DNA of 64,000 nt from positions 396,001 to 460,000 of the forward strand of contig JBAMJR010000003.1 of assembly GCA_038501785.1 (NCBI GenBank). Direction: 5' to 3'. Positions within the stretch are counted from its first letter, which is position 1. The number at the start of each line of letters is the position of its first letter. This document shows positions 57,910 through 64,000 of the stretch, piece by piece. Source of the DNA: Myoxocephalus aenaeus. Lineage: Eukaryota > Chordata > Actinopteri > Perciformes > Cottidae. The position numbers were made by a program, and so were the translations under genes. Below the pieces are notes generated by a model, which did not search any database, had not been told where the DNA came from, and saw only the letters and a program-made list of their open reading frames with translations.

Positions 57910-59447
57910 ACGTCCAGCAGCTGTTGGTGGTTAAAGAAGAGGTTCCCCCTGAGCAGGAGGACTGGAGCTCCAGTCTGGAACAGGAGGATCCAGAGCTCCC
58001 ACACATTAAAGAGGAACAGGAGGACCCAGAGCTCCCACACATTAAAGAGGAACATGGGGACCCAGAGCTCCCACACATTAAAGAGGAACAGGAGGACCCA
58101 GAGCCCCCACACATTAAAGAGGAGCAGGAGGAACTCTGGATCCGTCAGGAGGGAGAGCTGCTTCAAGGGCTGGAGGAGGCTGTTATCAACTTCTCATTAA
58201 CTCCTGTAAAGAGTGAAGATGATGATGATGAAGAAGAAGCTCAGTCCTCACAGGTTTATCAAAGACAAACTGAACCGATGGAAACAGAAGCTGATGGAGC
58301 TGATTGTGGAGGATCAGAACCAGATACTGATGAGACTGAAGACTTGTCTGAACCTGAGACTGATGACAGTAGAGATTGGAAGGAGACTCAGGAACCTCAG
58401 TCAGATTTAAACCCTCTGCAAAACAATGAAGTACCTGTAAGTGATGTGAACTGTAGTACTGGAAATACATCAATCCGCTCGCCTGAATGTGCTGGAAGCT
58501 CTGACAACAAGGTACGTCTGAAGAGACGCACTAGATGGCTCTACAAAAGCAGAGTGAAAAAATTTATTTGTTCCGTGTGTAGTAAAACATGTAAAGGAAA
58601 GGGAGGCCTGAAATCTCACATGACTATCCACACAAGGGAGAAACTATTTAGTTGTTCTGTGTGTAGTAAAACATTTTCACAAAAGGGAGAACTAAAATAT
58701 CACATGACTAACCACGCAGGGTGGAAACCATTTAGTTGTTCCGTGTGTAGTAAAACATTTTCAAAAAATGAAGTCCTGAAACGTCACATGATGATACACA
58801 CAGGGGAGAAACCATTTAGTTGTTCCGTGTGTAGTAAAACATTTCCAACAAAGGGAGCCCTGAAATGTCACATGATTAACCACACAGGGGAGAAACCATT
58901 TTGTTGTTCCATGTGTAGTAAAACGTATTCACAAAAGGAAGCCCTGAAATGTCACATGAGTAACCACACAGGGGAGAAACCCTTTAGTTGTTCTGTTTGT
59001 AGTAAAACATTTTCACAAGAACAATACCTGAAATGTCACATGAAGACCCACACAGGGGAGAAACCATTTAGTTGTTTCGTGTGTAGTAAAACATTTTCAA
59101 CAAAGAGAGCCCTGAAATTTCACATGATGATCCACACAGGGGATAAACCATTTAGTTGTTCAGTTTGTAGTCGAACATTTTCACAAAATGGATCTCTGAA
59201 ATGTCACATGACGATCCACACAAGGGAGAAACCATTTCGTTGTTCCATGTGTAGTAAGACATTTTCACAAAAAGGAGCCCTGAAATATCACATGAGTAAC
59301 CACACAGGGGAGAAACCATTTAGTTGTTCAGTTTGTGGTAAAACATTTGCCCGCAAGGCAGGTATGAAACTGCATTTAAACGTCCACACTAAAAAAAAAA
59401 AAGTTAGTCGTGGAGTTTGCTCAACAACAGCCTCTGGTCGCTGTTAA
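57910..59447 (+). CDS. ZNF-F exon 2: acidic linker and ten C2H2 fingers
   Basis: Starts after 'TCTCCACAG' (AG at 57908-57909) and joins in phase 1 to exon 1 at 50069-50207, giving 558 residues. Four H-I-K-E-E/H units and 'PVKSEDDDDEEE' precede the fingers; the R-R-R-T-R-W..R-V-K-K basic stretch is as in ZNF-D. Contact residues (-1,2,3,6): GGGS, QGEY, KEVR, TGAC, QEAC, QQYC, TRAF, QGSC, QGAY, RAGL. The second linker is decayed (H-A-G-W-K-P). An A-run of 12 just after the last finger shifts the frame against ZNF-D and gives a different tail. Likely a nuclear regulator. Confidence 0.92.
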
Positions 59448-59960
59448 TCAAATTGCAGGTGTATCCCTGACGAGCACCCAATTGTGTTACGTCCCCTTTT
59501 CAGTCTAGGGGATACGGGGGCGGGACCGAACACATGACAGCCAAATAATATGTGAAAGAAAGTAAAAATGCCCCAGATTTCTCCTTGCCTTTCATGCCTG
59601 GAAGTTGATGCCAGTGTGGTCGGAGCTGGGGCAGTTATTCCGCAAGTGGATGACAAGGTCAGCGATCATCCTGTGTTACTTCTCACGGAAATTCAACAAG
59701 CATCAGCTTAAATATTCTACCATAGAGAAGGAGGCTCTGGTAAAGTTGTTCGCCCGACAGCATTTTGAGGTTTATCTTGAGTCAAGTGCGAAACCGATTA
59801 AAGTTTTCACCGACCATAACCCTCTTGTCTTTTTTTCCCGAATGCATAATCACAAACAACGTGTTATGCGTTGTTTGTGATCCAAGACTACAACCTCCAA
59901 ATCTGTCATAAAAAGGGCTCTGAAAATATTCTTGCAGATACTTTGTCATGTACTATGTAG
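59448..59960 (+). mobile_element. Ty3/gypsy RT-RNase H fragment behind ZNF-F
   Basis: Same piece and same junction as behind ZNF-D: 'LCYFSRKFNKHQLKYSTIEK', 'FTDHNPLVFFSRM', then a short deletion after 'QRVMR' and 'ADTLS' in another frame. No LTR or integrase. Sense orientation relative to the gene. Confidence 0.8.
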
Positions 59961-60961
59961 TTTCAAACATTATGTTTGAGCTTATATGGATGAGGGCAGT
60001 GGCGTCTGGTGGCAATTTCTTTTGGTAGGGCCATCTAATCAATTTCAGCAAACATCCCTGTATGATACAATGCAAAAAAAAGGTATCACACATTACTACT
60101 TTGCAGTTAAATATTTAACATTCATTCCAACACTTTTTCCACAATAAGGACATCTCATTAATACAATTCAGTATATTAAAATATATATATATCTCATGTT
60201 GCATACCCCTTCGAAAGATAGTCCTGCACTTGACTGATGATTTCAAATGTATTGATAAATTCCCAAAACCAACGTAAGAGCTGTGTACAAAGGCACAAAA
60301 AAGGAATTATGTTTGCTTACTCCTCATTTGCATTAATAATCAATTATTTTGTGCCTGTTTTTATCCACCTCATTGTGTTTCTTCACCGTAGTCCTGTGTC
60401 CGTGGGTAGCGATGTTGATTTAGCCTGATATTCTAGCTTAGGAGCTTGATGGAGTTATCCATGTGTCTTCTCATGTTTTCTTAATTTTTCCGACAAGAGC
60501 TTCATGTCCCTTACTCCCGTAGCTGTCCATGCTGGATCGGTCCACGTTGATTTAAAAAGCAAGCATGGAAAGTAAAATACGGTGTTCGCACGACTGCATC
60601 CAGTAGCTAGCTTAGCCAAACTGTCCTGGTGTAGCTTAGCCAAACTGTCCTGGTGTAGCTTAGCCGTCTCCACAGAAGGTGAGGTCCGGTTGATCTGGCA
60701 CCAGGTGTTTTACCTGTAGTTTCTCCGCCAAAGTTCTTCTCTCTAACAGGTGTTGGAGGAGAGATTTTACCAAGTTGGCGTTTGGTCTCCTTTGAAGAGC
60801 AGTGCCCGTGCTTGCACTCGCCGCTGTCATGTTGTTATAATGGCGCCTCGCGAGATTAGCCCTAACAAGAACGAGAGACGGGAACACTCACCCTTGGGAC
60901 AAATGAGAATGGCCCCTCCGTGAGTCTTTTTTAGGGCGCTGAGTGGATAAATTCTGTCACT
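59961..60961. other. 3' flank of ZNF-F
   Basis: No gene. A hAT-like end 'CAGTGGCGTCTGGTGG' lies at about 59997 without a partner end. 60590-60665 has a short direct repeat ('TAGCCAAACTGTCCTGGTG' twice). Confidence 0.5.
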
Positions 60962-61850
60962 ACCTGGTTTACTGAGTTAGCCAGATAATTTTCAGGATGA
61001 GATGACATAGGTCAGGCTTTTCAGTTCTTCGAAGCAAGTTTAGATAAATCACCATAGCAACACATTGAAATCCCTTAACCTGCTCCACAGCAGGTTTAGT
61101 GAAATTCACTGGATAAGCTGGCCACTCCCACCGGACAAAAAAGGCAGCTCCCTTCCTCATTGATGAAGGAGTGATATTAGTTATATTAGTTTTATAGGGA
61201 GAGAGTTCTTCCAGATCGCCAAGATCCGTTCTCACATCATCATGACTTCCTGTACGCGGCGCATTAGATTCTGCCGAGACCTCCTCGAGTCGTACATTAA
61301 ACACCACAGCGCAGCAGAGGATCGCCTGGATCACATACTGTATGCAGACTGGATCACATACTGTATGCAGACTGGATCAAATTGTCTCACAGACTTGATC
61401 ACCTTTTTTGTGACTGGTACATGTTTGCACAGTGTCTGCGATGTGGAGAACATCGGGAAAGCCACTGCATGGCGTGCTGTTCGTAACGTTTATTTAGCGC
61501 TTAAGAAATTTATGGATGTGTTCAAGCGCAATTATATGACAGTGTTATTAGTACACCATACATATCATTATTGTATAAAATGATTACGGTACTGATCCGC
61601 CCATACACAGATTCAAACTCCTAGTTATATGGTAATCTACACATACATGTATTTACACATGTATGATACATACACACATACAGTACATATATCCTCATAA
61701 GTGTATATATTCATTTGTATACTGCCAGCAAGCACATTTAAATAAATATAATCTGATTGATTTGGGTGATGAGGCACTTAAAATTAGCCGATACACGTTC
61801 CCAACACTGACGCATTTAACTTGATATTTTGCGATGCTTATGTGACTCTA
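60962..61850 (+). mobile_element. PIF/Harbinger remnant, copy 3, with HARBI1-like N-terminal region
   Basis: The plus frame at 61242-61583 reads 'RDLLESYIKHHS', 'FFVTGTCLHSVCDVENIGKA', 'AVRNVYLALKKFMDVF', in the order of the helical N-terminal half of HARBI1-type nucleases (role: transposase). The DDE catalytic part is missing. A short tandem repeat ('GATCACATACTGTATGCAG') lies at 61327-61376. Inactive. Confidence 0.65.
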
Positions 61851-62249
61851 GCCCGAACAGCGGAGGCGGCGTTAAGCTGCGTTCACAAACAGGAAGTGTT
61901 GCGAATATTCGCTCACTTTGGATGTGAACGCACCGTTAGACTTTGCCATGATTATGGATTAAATTCATCATATGTAGTCGTGATCATCTCCTGCTCCTCC
62001 ACGGAGAGAAGAGACGCTCTTTCTCTGAGTTTATTTAAAATTGTCGCGTTTGAAGATCATTGAATCTGTGTTCGACTCCTCCCCCTTCTGAGGAGGAGCG
62101 TGCACGCGCATTTATCCAGATGACGGACGTCTGGTTCGAATGAACGAGACCGTTTGAGGGCGGGTCAACCTTTGAAGAACCGGGAAAGCCTGATGTCAAT
62201 CATCTCGCTAATTTAAGATGGATAATAGGACATTTGATCGACTTTGTTG
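61851..62249. other. No gene seen
   Basis: Sequence with no domain-bearing frame. It may be the outer part of the Harbinger element, since 61825-61850 still matches 11200-11225. Confidence 0.4.
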
Positions 62250-62577
62250 AACCACGTACGAAGAATACCCCCCTGTTTAGGGAAAAAAAAGTATTTATAT
62301 GGGATACATGGCTGGCAAAAGGAATACATGTTATCAAAGATCTCTACAGAGACGGCTCATTTAACATTTATCATTGGAGGACCTTAAAGAAACGTTTAAT
62401 TTAGACGAGAAGGGGGATTTCTGGAAGTATTTAAAGTTGAGGAGTAGCATGGGGTCCAGGTTTGGACTGAAAAGAGAAGAAAAAGAAGAGAAGAAGATTC
62501 AGGAGTTCCTAAATGCTTCCCTACACTCTGCCTCAATATTCTATCGAAAAATGTCAAATATTCAAGCTGGAATGTAA
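62250..62577 (+). mobile_element. L1-like LINE fragment
   Basis: Two frames joined by a shift near 62370 give 'FIWDTWLAKGIHVIKDLY' and 'NLDEKGDFWKYLKLRSS', which resemble the C-terminal region of L1/Tx1-type reverse transcriptases. Very short; clade uncertain. Confidence 0.45.
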
Positions 62578-62584
62578 GAAATAA

Positions 62585-63298
62585 AATGCAGTAGTGAGAT
62601 GCAGCGATTGAATCTGGTTCAATTAAAGGCAACAGCAAACAGAAAAGTCTTCAATCTGGATTTAAAGGAGCTGAGGGTCTCAGGAGACCTGCAGCTTTCA
62701 GGAACCTTATTCCAGATATGTGGAGCAGAAAAGCTGAACGCTGCTTCTCCATGTTTAGTTCTGACTCTTGGAACAGAAAGTAGACCCGTCCCAGACGACC
62801 TGAGTGGCCGGGATGGTTCATAAGGTAGCAGCAGATCACAAACATACTTAGGCCCTAAACCATTCAGTGCTTTATAAACCAGCAGCAGGATTTTAAAGTC
62901 AATTCTTTGTTTGACAGGAAGCCAGTGCAAAGACCTCAGAACTGGTGTGATGTGATCCACTTTCCTGGTCTTAGTGAGGACTCGAGCTGCAGCGTTCTGA
63001 ATCAGCTGCAGCTTTCTGATTGACTTTTTACAGAGGCCTGTGAACACACCGTTACAGTAGTCAAGTCTACTGAAGATAAATGCATGGACAAGTTTCTCCA
63101 AATCCTGTTGAGACATAAGTCCTCTAACCCTTGATATATACTTCAGGTGGTAGTAGGCTAATTTTGTAATTGTCTTGATATGGCTGTTCAGGTTGAGGTC
63201 TGAATCCATAACTACACCTAGATTTCTGGCTTGGTTTGAGGTTTTTAACATCAGTGATTGAAGCTGAGCGCTCACTTTCAATCGTTCGTCCTTGGGAC
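62585..63298 (-). mobile_element. L2-like LINE fragment interrupted by a hAT element
   Basis: The minus frame carries 'NLGVVMDSDLNLNSHI', 'SRLDYCNGVFTG', 'LQLIQNAAARVLT', 'LRSLHWLPVKQRIDFKILLL', 'RTKHGEAAFSFSAPHIWN' and 'FKSRLKTFLF' to a stop at 62619. It differs clearly from the L2 at 52.8 kb. The frame breaks off exactly where the hAT end begins (63299), so the rest of the LINE may continue beyond the window. Confidence 0.75.
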
Positions 63299-63511
63299 CA
63301 GTGGCGGCTGGTGACATTTTTTTTGGGGGGGGGGGGGCGCAGTTGGGCGGCGCGGTTTAAATAGCACTCCACAATGAGAAGAAAAGAGGTTTAGAGTAGA
63401 ATATTCTAAAAAACAAAGCTTTATTTCAAGAAAACACAGTGCTCAACACTGTCCAATAACAACTATCAACAAACTGTAACTTTGGGCATGAGAGGTTCAG
63501 AGCAGAATGGT

Positions 63512-63661
63512 TTAAGAAACATTCAATGTGGTGGCCAGAGCAACTTCAGGGAATACATTGACGTAGCATTCAAACTGGGGGCCCTGCAGTAAGGTGGCAC
63601 TGGTGAGGTGGTCTTTGAAGGCAAAGCGTTCCCTGGTGTGTCCAAGTATGGTGTCACAAAC
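63512..63661 (-). CDS. hAT transposase last exon (partial)
   Basis: Minus strand: after an acceptor 'TTTATCTGTAG' the frame gives 50 codons, including 'RERFAFKDHLTSATLL', and ends in 'EVALATTLNVS' and a stop. This resembles a short segment of hAT transposases of the ZMYM1-like type. It stops earlier than the family's usual C-terminal dimerisation region, so it may be truncated by a frameshift. Earlier exons would lie right of the window. Confidence 0.5.
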   Translation of the reverse strand, partial: VCDTILGHTRERFAFKDHLTSATLLQGPQFECYVNVFPEVALATTLNVS

Positions 63662-63822
63662 CTACAGATAAATATATAGAGAGAGAGACAGAAAGATAAG
63701 TTGTGGGGAAATATCTACTACAAACAGGCTTCATACTACAGACAAAAAACTATGTTTTGTGTGTCTTGATGGCTCAGCAACATAGACAAAAGGCCAGGAG
63801 CCACCTTGATGGCTGTAGCTAT

Positions 63823-63853
<31 letters not shown>
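63823..63853. repeat. CA microsatellite
   Basis: About 15 CA units within the hAT element. Confidence 0.95.
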
Positions 63854-63856
<3 letters not shown>

Positions 63857-64000
63857 TTGGGGGTTGAATTGGTATTTTAGATAAAGTTATAGTCTGATAT
63901 GATATCCACCCAAATCTAACAATGTCCAACATGTGTTCTGCTGTGGGAAAGATAAAACATTAAACTCTAACACAGGCATCTGCTGATTTTGACACTCACC

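Larger units (their letters stand above)
63299..64000 (-). mobile_element. hAT element entering from the window edge
   Basis: The end 'CAGTGGCGGCTGGTGACATT' starts at 63299, followed by a G run. CTTGGGAC (63291-63298) would be the target duplication. A transposase exon lies inside at 63512-63661. The other end is outside the window. Confidence 0.65.

Noticed and set aside
3099..59447. KRAB or SCAN domain, or cyprinid FiNZ type
   Set aside because: The N-terminal exons have none of these signatures. They match the coiled-coil plus acidic-linker arrangement of other teleost C2H2 genes.

Overview
The window is nuclear DNA of a ray-finned fish, most likely a percomorph teleost. The evidence is a cluster of teleost-style C2H2 zinc-finger genes (short coiled-coil exon 1, then one long exon with an acidic linker and all fingers), set in teleost repeats: L2, Rex1- and Rex3-like LINEs, a tRNA-derived V-SINE, hAT and PIF/Harbinger DNA transposons, Ty3/gypsy remnants and many CA, TA and GT microsatellites. 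I cannot name the species. Six zinc-finger genes are readable and are labelled ZNF-A to ZNF-F. A, B and C lie on the minus strand (exon 2 at 3099-4387, 13753-15323, 24578-26049; exon 1 at 9138-9276, 22170-22308, 27964-28108). D, E and F lie on the plus strand (exon 1 at 30754-30892, 43129-43273, 50069-50207; exon 2 at 35868-37192, 46824-47899, 57910-59447). For all six, exon 1 ends in a GT donor in phase 1, exon 2 follows an AG acceptor, and the joined reading frame is a whole number of codons (475, 569, 538, 487, 406 and 558 residues). The fingers number 4, 10, 11, 8, 7 and 10, fifty in total. A, B, D and F form one subfamily and C and E another. Layout: 1-2.8 kb is AT-rich flank and repeats; 2.8-10.2 kb is ZNF-A, with a 3.7 kb inverted-repeat transposon in its intron; 10.2-13 kb is LINE and Harbinger debris; 13-23.3 kb is ZNF-B with several MITEs; about 23.3-30.9 kb is the left arm of a large inverted duplication (ZNF-C and the promoter and exon 1 of ZNF-D, head to head); 30.9-40.9 kb is the spacer, holding the ZNF-D intron with a 2.7 kb GT/GC array, ZNF-D exon 2 and a gypsy fragment; 40.9-48.5 kb is the right arm (a dead copy of the ZNF-D exon 1, and ZNF-E); 48.8-60 kb is ZNF-F, with a nested hAT/L2/MITE insertion in its intron; 60-64 kb is transposon remnants. 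How it works together: the zinc-finger proteins are probably nuclear DNA-binding regulators. Their acidic linkers are tandem repeats carrying a SUMO-type consensus (I-K-E-E), with copy number from 1 to 9 between paralogues. Exon 1 and the promoter, with a YY1-type CAACATGGCGGC element, are almost unchanged in A, B, D and F while the finger exons differ strongly. Inverted arms that can be aligned by eye give several empty-site controls for transposon insertions. The least familiar objects are the inverted-repeat element with TGT..ACA ends, a CCGG target duplication and half a PHD finger (5353-9021), the SUMO-motif repeat, the hairpin (foldback) elements in the 5' introns of C and E, and the E-box/Z-DNA-prone array in the ZNF-D intron.
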